Notes: generated from the sequence alone by a model not told the origin. Positions 36,019 through 45,265 are shown, counted from the stretch's first letter. The stretch is DNA of 64,000 bases from Gleimia coleocanis DSM 15436 (GCF_000159015.1 NZ_DS999543.1:1-64000); one strand, 5' to 3'. A program made the numbers and translations.

Positions 36019-36327
36019 ATGAGGAAAGTTCCAATGTTGGAAGAGCAAGTAGAGACTATTCCAGCTGCCAGTGAGTTCGCATCCCAAATTTGGGCCACGG
36101 TAGTTTGGAATGATCCTATTAATTTGATGGACTACGTGCAGGCAGTATTCCAGCGTCACTTCGGATTCTCGCAAGCGCGCGCCCATGAACTGATGCTACA
36201 AGTACATTTAACTGGGCGAGCCCTGGTATCTAAAGGACCGAAAGAACGCATGGAAGCGGATGTGTTAGCCATGCACGGTTACGGGCTGCGTTCCACTTTA
36301 GAACCGGTTACGGAAGTAGGCGAATAG
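36019..36327 (+). CDS. clpS: ATP-dependent Clp protease adaptor ClpS
   Basis: A 102-aa N-end-rule adaptor that delivers substrates to ClpC/ClpA. The core reads VVWNDPINLMDYVQAVF, AHELMLQVHLTGRALVSKG and RMEADVLAMHGYGLRSTLEP, including the conserved Asn-Asp and His at the N-degron pocket. It heads a four-gene run clpS-DUF2017-murI-MBL. The start is leaderless (TATTCT, 7 nt). Confidence 0.95.
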   Translation: MRKVPMLEEQVETIPAASEFASQIWATVVWNDPINLMDYVQAVFQRHFGFSQARAHELMLQVHLTGRALVSKGPKERMEADVLAMHGYGLRSTLEPVTEVGE

Positions 36328-36331
36328 ATTC

Positions 36332-36940
36332 GTGTCCGCATGGAACCTACCTGAGCAGACGGAGGGCGGAAAATACCGGATCCCGTTACGCTCAGACTTC
36401 GCGGTGCTGATATCTCAGCTTTCCGTAGAGCTAGTGCATCTATTAGATGCCCCGGTTGAGGGAATGGATTTTCTGGCAGCACTATCGGGTGGTTATGAGC
36501 TTAAAGAACCTCCCGCTGATCCAGTTCTACAGCAGCTCCTGCCGGATATGAGTGATGATCCAATCGATGCGATTGAACTACGTAGCTTCACTGAAGACAC
36601 CCTGAGACTGTTGAAAAGCCAACGCCTACAGCGAATCGTAGGGGTTTTAGAGAATACGCCTGAGGAACTAATTATCAATGAAGATGAAGCTTGGGATTGG
36701 CTGAGTGCCTTTAATGATATGCGGCTTTATTTAGGAATGAGGCTTTCGCAATATCAAGGATCTGTGGAGCTGGTTGAACCGCAGTGGAGCAAGTTAGAGG
36801 AAAAAGCTGAGGTGCTTTTCTCTGAAGAGAGTGTGGATTTACCGCAAGAACAGTTACAGGAATCCTTGATTTGCTTAGCTTATATTGTGGTTTCGTGGTG
36901 GCAAGATTCACTACTGCAAGAGGTTATTAACAAGCAGTAA
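36332..36940 (+). CDS. DUF2017 family protein
   Basis: A 202-aa acidic, largely helical protein of the DUF2017 family, which almost always follows clpS in actinobacteria. Conserved pieces are ISQLSVELVHLLD near the N-terminus, the DAIELRSFTEDTLR region and WLSAFNDMRLYLGMRL. The start is GTG, 4 nt after the clpS stop. Function is unknown; a link to ClpS-dependent proteolysis is inferred from the conserved pairing alone. Confidence 0.88.
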   Translation: MSAWNLPEQTEGGKYRIPLRSDFAVLISQLSVELVHLLDAPVEGMDFLAALSGGYELKEPPADPVLQQLLPDMSDDPIDAIELRSFTEDTLRLLKSQRLQRIVGVLENTPEELIINEDEAWDWLSAFNDMRLYLGMRLSQYQGSVELVEPQWSKLEEKAEVLFSEESVDLPQEQLQESLICLAYIVVSWWQDSLLQEVINKQ

Positions 36941-36958
36941 TCAGGCTACGCTTGAAGT

Positions 36959-37777
36959 ATGTCTAATGCTCCGATTGGGATTTTCGATTCTGGATTAGGT
37001 GGTTTAACCGTCGCGCGTTCCATTATGGATAAGCTCCCGCAAGAACAAATTCTTTACGTAGGGGATACTGCCCATACCCCTTACGGTACGAAGCCAATCG
37101 CAACGGTGCGTGAACTGGCTTTGAACGTGATGGACGAATTAGCCTCACGGGGTGTAAAGATGCTGGTGATTGCTTGTAATACGGCTTCTGCAGCGGTATT
37201 ACGGGACGCTCGTGAACGTTATGAAGTGGATGCGGGTATTCCCGTGGTTGAAGTAATCCAACCGGCATCGAAAGCTGCGGTGGCAGCGACTCGTAACCGC
37301 AAAATTGGGGTGATTGCCACTGCTGCCACGGTTACTTCTGGGGCTTATAAAGATGCTTTCGCAGTAGTTCCCGACTTGGAAGTTACCCAGCAAGCCTGCC
37401 CACGATTCGTAGAATTCGTTGAAAAGGGGATTACTACGGGCGCGGAGTTAAATGAAGTTGCCCGCGAGTATTTAGATCCTGTGAAGACCGCTGGCGTGGA
37501 TACGCTGGTACTGGGATGTACTCACTATCCGCTGTTGACTGGCTTGATTTCGCAACATATGGGCGAGCGCGTAACTTTGATTTCCTCTTCTGAATCAGCT
37601 GCAAATGAGGTTTACCAGCGTTTGGTAAGAGAAAATCTTACGGCTTCAGAAGTTGATCCGCTGCAGGTGCAGCATGAGTTTTATGGCACTGGTTCTTTAG
37701 AATCCTTTGCGCCTTTGGCGCGTCGTTTCCTTGGTCCAGTGGTTGGTGATGTGCGTCAGATGGAGGTGCCGGCATGA
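36959..37777 (+). CDS. murI: Glutamate racemase
   Basis: A 272-aa cytoplasmic enzyme supplying D-glutamate for peptidoglycan. Both catalytic Cys regions are present: [10 protein letters not shown] and [11 protein letters not shown], with the N-terminal [14 protein letters not shown] and [17 protein letters not shown] (36947-36952) lies 6 nt before the ATG, giving a leaderless promoter of its own within the clpS run. The stop overlaps the MBL gene by 4 nt. Confidence 0.97.
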   Translation: MSNAPIGIFDSGLGGLTVARSIMDKLPQEQILYVGDTAHTPYGTKPIATVRELALNVMDELASRGVKMLVIACNTASAAVLRDARERYEVDAGIPVVEVIQPASKAAVAATRNRKIGVIATAATVTSGAYKDAFAVVPDLEVTQQACPRFVEFVEKGITTGAELNEVAREYLDPVKTAGVDTLVLGCTHYPLLTGLISQHMGERVTLISSSESAANEVYQRLVRENLTASEVDPLQVQHEFYGTGSLESFAPLARRFLGPVVGDVRQMEVPA

Positions 37778-38571
37778 AACTGACGGTAGTTGGTTGTACT
37801 GGTTCAATGTCGGGTCCTTATTCTCCGGCTTCGTGTTATTTAGTGCAGGGACGCGGAATTGATCCAGAAACTGGTTTAGACCGTGTTTATAACGTTGTTT
37901 TTGATTTAGGACCTGGATCTTTTGGGCAACTGTGGCGCTATGTGGACCCACGCAAGATTGATGCGGTGATTTTTTCACACTTGCATGCTGATCACATGGG
38001 GGACGTGATTTCTTTGCACGTGCATCGCCGCTGGCATCCGCAGGGCAACTTAGGGCAGGTTACTTTAGGCGGGCCTTCTAACCTGTTGGATCGCGTGCGT
38101 GGCATTGACGGGGCGGACGAGTCTGAGGATTACGCAGCTGAGTTTGCACCACTGATTCTAGAAGACGGGGTTTCTTTTAACGTTGGCCCGTTGAAGATTA
38201 CGCCTTATGCTGCTTGGCATACGGTTGAGTCCTATGGCTTCCGCGTAGAAGGTCCTTCCGAGGGTGACGCTGCCAAGTGCGTAACCATTGCTTACACGGG
38301 GGACACGGACTATTGCGAACGCATGGTGGAAATGGCCGAGGGCGTTGAATTACTGCTTTCCGAAGCTGGTTTCACAGCCGCCGATGAAGTACGTGGTATC
38401 CATTTAACAGGTGAGCGGGCTGCACAGCTAGCTAAAACCGCCCAGGCTAAGTCAATGGTTTTAACCCATATCCAAGCCTGGACGGATTCTGAGGTTGTGC
38501 TACGCGAAGCTCGTTTAGCGTGGGATGGTGCTATTTCCGTTGCCTACGCGGGCGCAACCTACACGGTTTAA
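37774..38571 (+). CDS. Metallo-beta-lactamase-fold hydrolase, Rv1339/CpdA-like
   Basis: A 265-aa MBL-fold protein with the metal motif [11 protein letters not shown] (HxHxDH) and later His and Asp ligands around [17 protein letters not shown] and VLTHIQAW. It is coupled to murI by an ATGA overlap. The same arrangement, murI followed by Rv1339, exists in M. tuberculosis, where Rv1339 is reported as an atypical cAMP phosphodiesterase. Whether this one acts on cAMP or on RNA, like RNase Z relatives, cannot be told. Confidence 0.9.
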   Translation: MKLTVVGCTGSMSGPYSPASCYLVQGRGIDPETGLDRVYNVVFDLGPGSFGQLWRYVDPRKIDAVIFSHLHADHMGDVISLHVHRRWHPQGNLGQVTLGGPSNLLDRVRGIDGADESEDYAAEFAPLILEDGVSFNVGPLKITPYAAWHTVESYGFRVEGPSEGDAAKCVTIAYTGDTDYCERMVEMAEGVELLLSEAGFTAADEVRGIHLTGERAAQLAKTAQAKSMVLTHIQAWTDSEVVLREARLAWDGAISVAYAGATYTV

Positions 38572-38591
38572 TATCAGCGAACAGCGCGTTT

Positions 38592-39752
38592 TTAGCTGAA
38601 ACTCCGTTTGGTAACCGCCCACTGATACTGGGGGCGTAAGAATGGCTCAAACCCAAGTTTTACAAACGCTCGGTTCGGCCAAGTCGAATCAGCTAAGAGG
38701 GTGCGACCAACAAATACTGCGTCTAAAGCACCAGTTGAAACTAGTTCCTGTGCCCACTCAGGCTCAGAAATACGCCCCACACCAGTAGTTAGAATCCCCG
38801 TTTCAGCACGTAGACGCACTGCTTTAGAAACCTGGTAGTCCCTATCTGAGGGCAGCGGCAGAGGAATCAAACCACCTGTGGAAGCGTCAAGCAAATCAAC
38901 TTCCAAAACCTGCAGTACCTGCGCCAGTTTAATGGAATCCTCAACCGTCCAAGAAGGCTCACCAGGAATGTAGTGTTGCGGTTGACCGCCCTCGGAAAGG
39001 GAATCTGAAGCCGAGTTTTCTGCCACCCAGTCCGTTAAAGACAAACGCACAAACAGTGGGAAATCCGGGCCAATCGCATCCCTCACTGCAGAAACTACTT
39101 CCACCAGGAACCGCGAGCGATTCTCAAAAGAACCACCGTATTCGTCGGTGCGCTTATTCGTCAGCGGAGACAGGAAAGAATGTAGCAAGTAGCCGTGCGC
39201 CGCGTGCAGCTCAATCACCTGGAAGCCAGCTTCAACCGCGCGAATTGCCGCTGCAGCGAAAGATTCCATGACATCTGCGATGTCGGCCACGGTCATTTCT
39301 GCTGGGGTTACCATCTCGGGGAAAGGCACTGCGGATGGAGCTACCGGCTGCCATTTAACTGCCTGCAGTTCTTCCTGTGCCTGTGGGTCAGTTCCCTTCC
39401 ACGGGCTTATGGCAGAAGCTTTCCGTCCTGCGTGCGCCAGCTGGATTCCCGCAACTGCCCCGAAAGCATGAATAGTGTCAGCAAGTTTCGTGAAGGCGGG
39501 GACTTGGTCATCACTCCACAATCCCAGGTCCCACGGGGTGATCCGCCCATCAGCGCGTACACCCGTAGCTTCCACGATGATTAGTCCCACGCCCCCGGCA
39601 GCGCGGCCAGCATAGTGCGCGAAGTGGAAATCTGTGGGGCAACCAGTTTCTTTACCTTGCGCGGTGGCGGAGTACATGCACATGGGTGGCATCCACACGC
39701 GGTTGGGGATAGTGATTGAACGAATCGTTAACGGGTCATTCAAGTTCGGCAT
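38592..39752 (-). CDS. NADH:flavin oxidoreductase, YqjM-type old yellow enzyme
   Basis: A 386-aa FMN-dependent TIM-barrel ene-reductase. YqjM-class marks are PPMCMYSA with the Cys that tunes the flavin, GLIIVEATGV, IQLAHAGRKAS, and the substrate-binding pair in LHAAHGYLLHSFLSP. The C-terminal part has GVGRISEPEWAQ and VFVGRTLLADSTWP. It reduces activated C=C bonds; the natural substrate is unknown. In Mycobacterium murI-Rv1339 is followed directly by rph-rdgB, so this gene and the flipped rdgB/rph pair mark a rearrangement. Confidence 0.92.
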   Translation of the reverse strand: MPNLNDPLTIRSITIPNRVWMPPMCMYSATAQGKETGCPTDFHFAHYAGRAAGGVGLIIVEATGVRADGRITPWDLGLWSDDQVPAFTKLADTIHAFGAVAGIQLAHAGRKASAISPWKGTDPQAQEELQAVKWQPVAPSAVPFPEMVTPAEMTVADIADVMESFAAAAIRAVEAGFQVIELHAAHGYLLHSFLSPLTNKRTDEYGGSFENRSRFLVEVVSAVRDAIGPDFPLFVRLSLTDWVAENSASDSLSEGGQPQHYIPGEPSWTVEDSIKLAQVLQVLEVDLLDASTGGLIPLPLPSDRDYQVSKAVRLRAETGILTTGVGRISEPEWAQELVSTGALDAVFVGRTLLADSTWPNRAFVKLGFEPFLRPQYQWAVTKRSFS

Positions 39753-39809
39753 GGTTTTCCTTTTCGATTCCGTTTTCTTTTCCGAGGGCGGGCTTTGAAC
39801 GCTAGGTTT

Positions 39810-40421
39810 TCAGCTGAGAATCTCAACGATTTTTGGAGCTAGCGCGGTGAAAGCCTTAGCGCGATGAGAAATCCGGTTCTTTTCTGCAGCCGGCATTTCC
39901 GCAGTGGTTTGTTCATATCCGGTAGGGACAAAAATAGGGTCATAGCCGAAGCCGTTTTCTCCGCGGGGAGCGTAGGTGAGGCTGCCGAGCATTTCTCCGA
40001 TTTCTACAGTTTCGTAGTTTGAAGCGGGGTCTACCAGCGCGGCAGCGCAGACGAATTTAGCGCCGCGATGCTGTTCCTTAATGTCAGCAAGCTGGGCGAG
40101 AAGCAGGTCTAAGTTGCCTTTATCGTCACCGTGTTTTCCAGACCAGCGGGCTGAGAAAATACCGGGAGCGCCCCCTAAAACGTCTACAGAGATACCAGAA
40201 TCATCCGCAATACAGGGCAAACCAGTTTCTGCCGCTAAAGCGCGGGCTTTCAACAGGGCGTTGCCAGGGAAAGTGACTTCATCTTCCACCGGGTCTGTTA
40301 CCGTGAAATCGCGCAGAGTAGCGATTTCACTGCGATCTAAACCAGGAAGCAGGGGTTCTAAAATCGCGTAGAGTTCATCTACTTTATGCGCATTGCCGGT
40401 AGCTAGGATTAGTTTGAACAT
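39810..40421 (-). CDS. rdgB: XTP/dITP diphosphatase
   Basis: A 203-aa HAM1-family pyrophosphatase that removes deaminated purine nucleotides. It has ILATGNAHKVDEL, IADDSGISVDVLGG, GIFSARWSG, GENGFGYDPIF and the C-terminal ISHRAKAF. It starts 2 nt after the rph stop, so the two are cotranscribed and likely coupled. Confidence 0.96.
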   Translation of the reverse strand: MFKLILATGNAHKVDELYAILEPLLPGLDRSEIATLRDFTVTDPVEDEVTFPGNALLKARALAAETGLPCIADDSGISVDVLGGAPGIFSARWSGKHGDDKGNLDLLLAQLADIKEQHRGAKFVCAAALVDPASNYETVEIGEMLGSLTYAPRGENGFGYDPIFVPTGYEQTTAEMPAAEKNRISHRAKAFTALAPKIVEILS

Positions 40422-40423
40422 GG

Positions 40424-41164
40424 TTACTCGCTTAGGGCTACTTCTTGGAATACGGCGAGTTCTTTACATCCGCCCTCGGCTAAATCAAGCAGCGCACCCA
40501 GTTCCGCGCGGGTGAATGGAGCGTGCTCTGCCGTGCCCTGTACTTCAATGAATTCGCCTGAGCCGGTAACTACCACGTTCATATCAGTTTCAGCGCGCAC
40601 GTCCTCTTCATATGGCAGATCCAGGCGTGGTTCGCCGTCAATAATGCCTACGGAAATTGCGGCAACAGAATCTTTCAACACTTTCTGATGGGCCTTATCA
40701 AGGGGGATTAGGCCATTCTTTTGCCCCCATTTAATGGCATCCGCTAGTGCTACGTAGGCGCCGGTAATGGAAGCAGTGCGGGTGCCACCATCGGCTTGCA
40801 GGACGTCGCAGTCTAAGACAATAGTGTTTTCTCCCAGGGAGGCAGTGTCTACTACGGCGCGGAGGGAACGCCCAATTAGGCGTGAAATTTCATGGGTGCG
40901 GCCACCGATTTTACCTTTGACTGATTCACGTTGGGAACGCTGTGAGGTGGCGCGTGGTAGCATGGAGTATTCGGCGGTTACCCAGCCTTCGCCGCTGCCT
41001 TGGCGCCAGCGGGGAACGCCTTCGGTTAGGGAAGCTACGCATAGTACGCGGGTGTTTCCAAATTCAATCAGGCAGGAGCCTTCTGCGTTTGCAATCCAGT
41101 TGCGGGTGATTTTTACGGGGCGGAGCTGGTTGTTTGCGCGCCCATCTGCTCGGTTTGTAGTCAT
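40424..41164 (-). CDS. rph: Ribonuclease PH
   Basis: A 246-aa phosphorolytic 3'-5' exoribonuclease for tRNA 3' maturation. Visible are VSxTRV-like leader replaced by [39 protein letters not shown] and [17 protein letters not shown]. It is probably leaderless: TAGGGT lies 6 nt before the ATG on the minus strand. It is divergent from nudC with 43 bp between the starts. Confidence 0.97.
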   Translation of the reverse strand: MTTNRADGRANNQLRPVKITRNWIANAEGSCLIEFGNTRVLCVASLTEGVPRWRQGSGEGWVTAEYSMLPRATSQRSQRESVKGKIGGRTHEISRLIGRSLRAVVDTASLGENTIVLDCDVLQADGGTRTASITGAYVALADAIKWGQKNGLIPLDKAHQKVLKDSVAAISVGIIDGEPRLDLPYEEDVRAETDMNVVVTGSGEFIEVQGTAEHAPFTRAELGALLDLAEGGCKELAVFQEVALSE

Positions 41165-41210
41165 ACTTAAACCCTACCGCGAAAAGTGGTGGGGGTATAG
41201 TTTAAGTATG
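41162..41210. promoter_or_regulatory. Mirror-image leaderless promoters rph | nudC
   Basis: TCATACTTAAAC at one end and GTTTAAGTATGA at the other are perfect inverted repeats that include both start codons. The -10 boxes TAGGGT (minus) and TATAGT (41196-41201, plus) lie 6 nt before their ATGs, so a single protein could cover both start sites. Confidence 0.65.
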
Positions 41211-42125
41211 AGAATTATTCCTCCGCTGGGTGGCGGGCAGTGGGATTTTAACCCGCAGATTCCTGAGGATACATTCCTAATTGACTATTATTTCGTGGAT
41301 GGGCGGGGTAACTGTTGGCCGGATTTAAGGGCAGCACAGGTACGGGAGTTAGCTCCAGGAGATTGCACGCTGGTAGGGATGGGGGCGGTTGCGGATTTTC
41401 GTTCTGGTTTTCCCGAGGGTGCCCGCTATCAGGTAGCAGTCTGGGTTGAAGACTTGCAGGGAATGGAACCTGGGGGAGTAGAACTGGGTGAGGCAGTTTT
41501 AATCCGTGAGTTGCAGGGGAAAACACCTACGCAAATGCAGCTTTATGCCACGGCTAATGGTTTAGCAGCTTTTCACTTGAGATTTAAGTACTGCCATCGT
41601 TGTGGAGGTAGTTTAGAATCAGCGGAATCAGGTTGGGCGCGACACTGCAGGGCTTGTGGGGAAATGGTTTATCCACGCCAAGATCCCGCGATAATCGTAA
41701 CGATTTTTGATGCTGCTGGGCGTCTTCTGCTGGCGCATAATACTGCTTGGCCGGCTCGGCGAGTGTCACTAATTGCCGGTTTCATCAATATGGGAGAATC
41801 AGCTGAACAAGCTGTTTGTCGTGAAATTTCTGAAGAAGTCGGGTTAAATGTGAAACCAGAGTGGGTGTCATACGTGACCACTCAAACCTGGCCATTCCCA
41901 CAGTCACTAATGCTGGCGTATGAAGTGCATTTACCCGCCGATTACCCGGATTTAGAACTTACCCCAGATGGGGTGGAAATAGAGTGGGCTCGCTGGTTTG
42001 CACGTTCAGAGTACCTGGATGCGGTTGTTAGTGGGGAAGTGAGTGGCCCTGTGAATCATTCAGTGGCGGCGGCTTTAGTGCGCGCCTGGCTGGATAATCA
42101 CATGGGAACTCCAGTTCGCATATGA
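41208..42125 (+). CDS. nudC: NAD(+) diphosphatase NudC
   Basis: A 305-aa Nudix enzyme that hydrolyses NADH/NAD and removes NAD caps from RNA. A zinc ribbon is present (YCHRCGG and HCRACGE). The Nudix box reads GFINMGESAEQAVCREISEEVG, quoted here as GFINMGE and REISEEVG, and is followed by TQTWPFPQSLM, the NudC marker. The true start is the leaderless ATG 41208; a frame continuing upstream to 40767 lies over rph and is rejected. Its last codons (HMGTPVRI) and stop are formed by a palindromic repeat unit. Confidence 0.94.
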   Translation: MRIIPPLGGGQWDFNPQIPEDTFLIDYYFVDGRGNCWPDLRAAQVRELAPGDCTLVGMGAVADFRSGFPEGARYQVAVWVEDLQGMEPGGVELGEAVLIRELQGKTPTQMQLYATANGLAAFHLRFKYCHRCGGSLESAESGWARHCRACGEMVYPRQDPAIIVTIFDAAGRLLLAHNTAWPARRVSLIAGFINMGESAEQAVCREISEEVGLNVKPEWVSYVTTQTWPFPQSLMLAYEVHLPADYPDLELTPDGVEIEWARWFARSEYLDAVVSGEVSGPVNHSVAAALVRAWLDNHMGTPVRI

Positions 42126-42184
42126 GTTTCGTTGGCTTAGAAACAAAAACTCATACGCGAAGCTGAGTTCGCATGTGAGTTTTG
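42101..42184. repeat. Two AAAACTCATATG-family palindromic repeats over the nudC 3' end
   Basis: Unit one (42101-42131) is CATGGGAACTCCAGTTCGCATATG and includes the nudC stop. Unit two (42145-42184) is AAAACTCATACGCGAAGC with complementary GTTCGCATGTGAGTTTT. They probably terminate nudC. Confidence 0.75.
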
Positions 42185-42293
42185 ATAGTGCCAAAAAAGA
42201 TGTCAGCCCAGTGCCTTAGAATGATAAGACCACCACAAAGGTAAAAATAAAACACTAACAGAGATCCGCAGCGCCCTCGGGAAAGGAGTCCAC

Positions 42294-44354
42294 ATGACCA
42301 CAGTGCCACACCTGCTGGACGCCCTCGATCCTGAACAACGCACCGTCGCCACCCAAGTAACCGGGCCGCTCGCAGTACTGGCAGGCGCCGGAACCGGTAA
42401 AACCCGCGCCATCACCTACCGCCTAGCATATGGCGTGCAACAGGGAGCCTACGACCAACAATCCGTGCTGGCAGTAACCTTTACTGCGCGCGCCGCCATG
42501 GAAATGCGCCACCGGTTAAGTTCCCTGGGAGTCCCCGGTATCCAATCCCGCACCTTCCACGCAGCCGCACTGCGCCAACTATCCTACTTCTGGCCCCAAG
42601 CTATAGGTGGCGACGTTCCCGAAATCGCCAAACATAAAGCCAGCCTCCTCTCAGCGGCCTGCAACCGCCTGGGAATCAGCATCGATAAGCAACTAATTCG
42701 TGACTTCGCAGCGGAAGTTGAATGGGCAAAAGTATCAATGATTGACCCCTACGACTACCCACAGGTAATTGCTGAACAACACCGAGTAGTCCCTGGAAAC
42801 CTCGATGCCACCACCATGGCTGATCTGTTGAAAGTCTACGAAAGCGTCAAAACTGAAGCCGGACGCATCGACTTCGAAGACGTCCTGCTACTCATGGTCG
42901 GTATTATGCAAGAAAATGATTTAATCGCCCGCCAGATTCGCCACCAGTACCGGCACTTCGTCGTAGACGAATTCCAAGACGTTTCCCCACTGCAGTATGA
43001 GCTACTAAACCAGTGGCTAGGTGGGCGCCACGACATTTGCGTCGTCGGTGACGTAGCCCAGACAATCTACTCATTCACAGGGGCAACTCCTAAATACCTG
43101 GTGAATTTTGAGTCAGACCACCCGGGTGCGCGCCGGGTGGAACTAAACCGCAACTATCGTTCCACTCCGCAGATTGTCAGCCTCGCAAACCAAGTTTTAC
43201 GCGTAAAAAACAATGGGGCAGTGGGTACTGATTTACCCGTTGGCTCCGTTAAACTCGTTTCCCAGCGTGACTCAGGTCCAGCAGTTAACTTCCGCAGTTT
43301 TGAAACTGATGAGGCAGAAGCAACTGAAGTAGCCTCTTACGTTAAACAGTTGATTTCTGAAGGTACTAAACCAGAAGATATTGCAATCTTATTCCGTACG
43401 AATGCGCAGTCAGAAGCATTTGAAAATGCTCTTTCTGAACTGGGAATTTCTTACACTGTTAAAGGTGGAGAACGATTCTTTGAACGCCCAGAGATTCGCC
43501 AGGCAGTGGGAACTATTCGCCGCCTGGGGGAATTATCGAGGAAGGTTTTGGAACCGGGCTCACAAGATTTGATTCAAACTATCAAAGACGTAGTTGGTCC
43601 ACTCGGGTGGGCTGAAGAAGCTCCGAAAGCAGCTGGCGCTGTACGTGAACGTTGGGAGAGCTTAGATGCGCTGGTTGTTTTAGCCTATGCGAAGCAACAC
43701 TTAACTATTGCTGAGTTTGCGCGGGAACTAGACGAACGCGCGAATGCGCAACTGGCACCAGAGTTAGCTTCCGTAACCTTATCTAGTCTGCACGCTGCAA
43801 AAGGTTTGGAATGGGAAACCGTTATCCTCGCGGGGATTAGCGAGGGGCTAGTGCCAATTTCAATGGCAGAGACCCCAGCCGAAATAGAGGAAGAAAAACG
43901 CTTGCTCTACGTGGGAGTAACCCGTGCGCGGACACGTTTGCTGATTACCTACGCGCGGAGCCGCGGGGCAGGTCGCGTCCAAAAACGTCGGGTCTCAAGA
44001 TTCTTAAGTCAGATGTGGCCAGAACTACCGGGACAGCAATCTGGAACTGCCCCAGGGCGGCGAACAAATGTTGCGAAATCAAAGAAAACTGCAGCTGCAG
44101 AAGAACTCACTGAGCTAGAGAAAATCATTTTCGAAGCCTTACGTGAATGGCGTAAAGACGAAGCAGAAGAACGTTCCGTCCCAGCTTTCGTGATTTTCAG
44201 TGATTCCACTCTTATTGATATTGCGAAAGCCCAACCGCGCACCCTAGTACAACTACGAGTTATCCGCGGAGTAGGGGCTACAAAACTCGAAGCCTTTGGG
44301 ACACCCGTGCTGCGCCTGGTGAAAAAACTACGTAGTGAATGGGAAGAAAAATAA
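42294..44354 (+). CDS. uvrD2: UvrD2-type superfamily I DNA helicase with HRDC domain
   Basis: A 686-aa 3'-5' helicase. Motif I is AGAGTGKTRAITYRL, motif II HFVVDEFQDVSPLQ, motif III GDVAQTIYSFTGA, motif IV RNYRST, motif V SLHAAKGLEWETVIL and motif VI LLYVGVTRAR. An HRDC domain at the C-terminus (from about residue 600) is the mark of UvrD2. It acts in repair and is essential in mycobacteria. GAAAGGAG precedes the ATG, and a CGAGGGCG motif copy abuts it (42271-42280). Its stop is only 2 nt from the convergent next gene. Confidence 0.95.
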   Translation: MTTVPHLLDALDPEQRTVATQVTGPLAVLAGAGTGKTRAITYRLAYGVQQGAYDQQSVLAVTFTARAAMEMRHRLSSLGVPGIQSRTFHAAALRQLSYFWPQAIGGDVPEIAKHKASLLSAACNRLGISIDKQLIRDFAAEVEWAKVSMIDPYDYPQVIAEQHRVVPGNLDATTMADLLKVYESVKTEAGRIDFEDVLLLMVGIMQENDLIARQIRHQYRHFVVDEFQDVSPLQYELLNQWLGGRHDICVVGDVAQTIYSFTGATPKYLVNFESDHPGARRVELNRNYRSTPQIVSLANQVLRVKNNGAVGTDLPVGSVKLVSQRDSGPAVNFRSFETDEAEATEVASYVKQLISEGTKPEDIAILFRTNAQSEAFENALSELGISYTVKGGERFFERPEIRQAVGTIRRLGELSRKVLEPGSQDLIQTIKDVVGPLGWAEEAPKAAGAVRERWESLDALVVLAYAKQHLTIAEFARELDERANAQLAPELASVTLSSLHAAKGLEWETVILAGISEGLVPISMAETPAEIEEEKRLLYVGVTRARTRLLITYARSRGAGRVQKRRVSRFLSQMWPELPGQQSGTAPGRRTNVAKSKKTAAAEELTELEKIIFEALREWRKDEAEERSVPAFVIFSDSTLIDIAKAQPRTLVQLRVIRGVGATKLEAFGTPVLRLVKKLRSEWEEK

Positions 44355-44356
44355 CC

Positions 44357-45259
44357 TTAGATTTCTGGGAAAGTAAGCGGATGGTTAGTGCATTTTGGAT
44401 GCGGTAACCATAGTAGTCGCTCAAAAATCATATCCCTGTCTAAAAGACGCATTTCTCCTTGAATCCACGGGTATTCGGTATAAATGCTGACGACTGCTTC
44501 GGCGGTCATAGCGGCAGCGCCAACTAGTAGTGTACGTTTTAAAAGTGGTCCTTCAGATTCCCCGTTAGTAGGCTGCGGATTTTCTGCGTCATAAAGGTTG
44601 AAGCATTTAAAACACGGAGAATCCAGGGGCTTAACCAGGGGACCTACCTGCGCGTAGTCAGGAGTAAACAATACTGCCAAAACGGGAATACCATTGCGAG
44701 AAAACCTGTCGAAATGAATGAACTCGCTTAAACTTAACGCCGGTTTAATCACTAAATCAGCATCCGGACAGTTTTCAGGATTGACCAGCATCTGCAAGTT
44801 AGCTGGTAGACAGGGAATTAAATCAGCAGTTGCTTTTATAGTTACTGATGCGAACCCTTTGCCTAGTAGCAGGTCAGCTAAAATCTTTACATAGTCAGCG
44901 ACGAATACATACGGGAACTCAGTTAAATCAATACTCAGATTAGAAACTGAACGAAGCCGGTGCTCAGTCAGAGTCGGATCAAAATCCAGGTGTGAGCTTT
45001 CTAAATCCACAGCGTATTCAGAAATAAGCTCATGGTCAGCTAAGAGTCGTAAGAATAGTTCCGTATCGCTTTCAGAAATCCCTAAACTTAGCGCAAGCTG
45101 GATGGTAGTTGGGCGACTACGTAACTGTGTGAGTTGTTTTAAAAGCGTGATTTCTTGGTTTGATAGGCCTTTTAAAGTTAGGGAAGTACGTGGGTTAGCA
45201 ATTTGTACTCGTTTGCCGGGAAGCTCTGTGACTACAGTGCCAGGATGGAGTTGGAGCAT
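44357..45259 (-). CDS. Cyclodehydratase-like (TOMM leader-binding/E1-like) protein
   Basis: A 300-aa protein resembling the actinobacterial family annotated as TOMM precursor leader-peptide-binding protein. It has a winged-helix-like N-terminus (VVTELPGKRVQI, then a SLGISESD helix pair), and two Cys motifs, PCFKC and HPKC, typical of the structural zinc site. No YcaO, McbC dehydrogenase or precursor peptide gene is adjacent. In M. tuberculosis a comparable gene (Rv3196) sits in the same neighbourhood. A real peptide-modifying role is therefore doubtful. The RBS AAAGGG is inside one arm of an inverted repeat. Confidence 0.7.
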   Translation of the reverse strand: MLQLHPGTVVTELPGKRVQIANPRTSLTLKGLSNQEITLLKQLTQLRSRPTTIQLALSLGISESDTELFLRLLADHELISEYAVDLESSHLDFDPTLTEHRLRSVSNLSIDLTEFPYVFVADYVKILADLLLGKGFASVTIKATADLIPCLPANLQMLVNPENCPDADLVIKPALSLSEFIHFDRFSRNGIPVLAVLFTPDYAQVGPLVKPLDSPCFKCFNLYDAENPQPTNGESEGPLLKRTLLVGAAAMTAEAVVSIYTEYPWIQGEMRLLDRDMIFERLLWLPHPKCTNHPLTFPEI

Positions 45260-45265
45260 GGGAGA

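Noticed and set aside
40767-41207. N-terminal extension of the nudC frame
   Set aside because: It lies on the opposite strand of rph, its Arg/Ser/Pro-rich translation is a shadow, and NudC begins normally at 41208 behind a clear -10 box.
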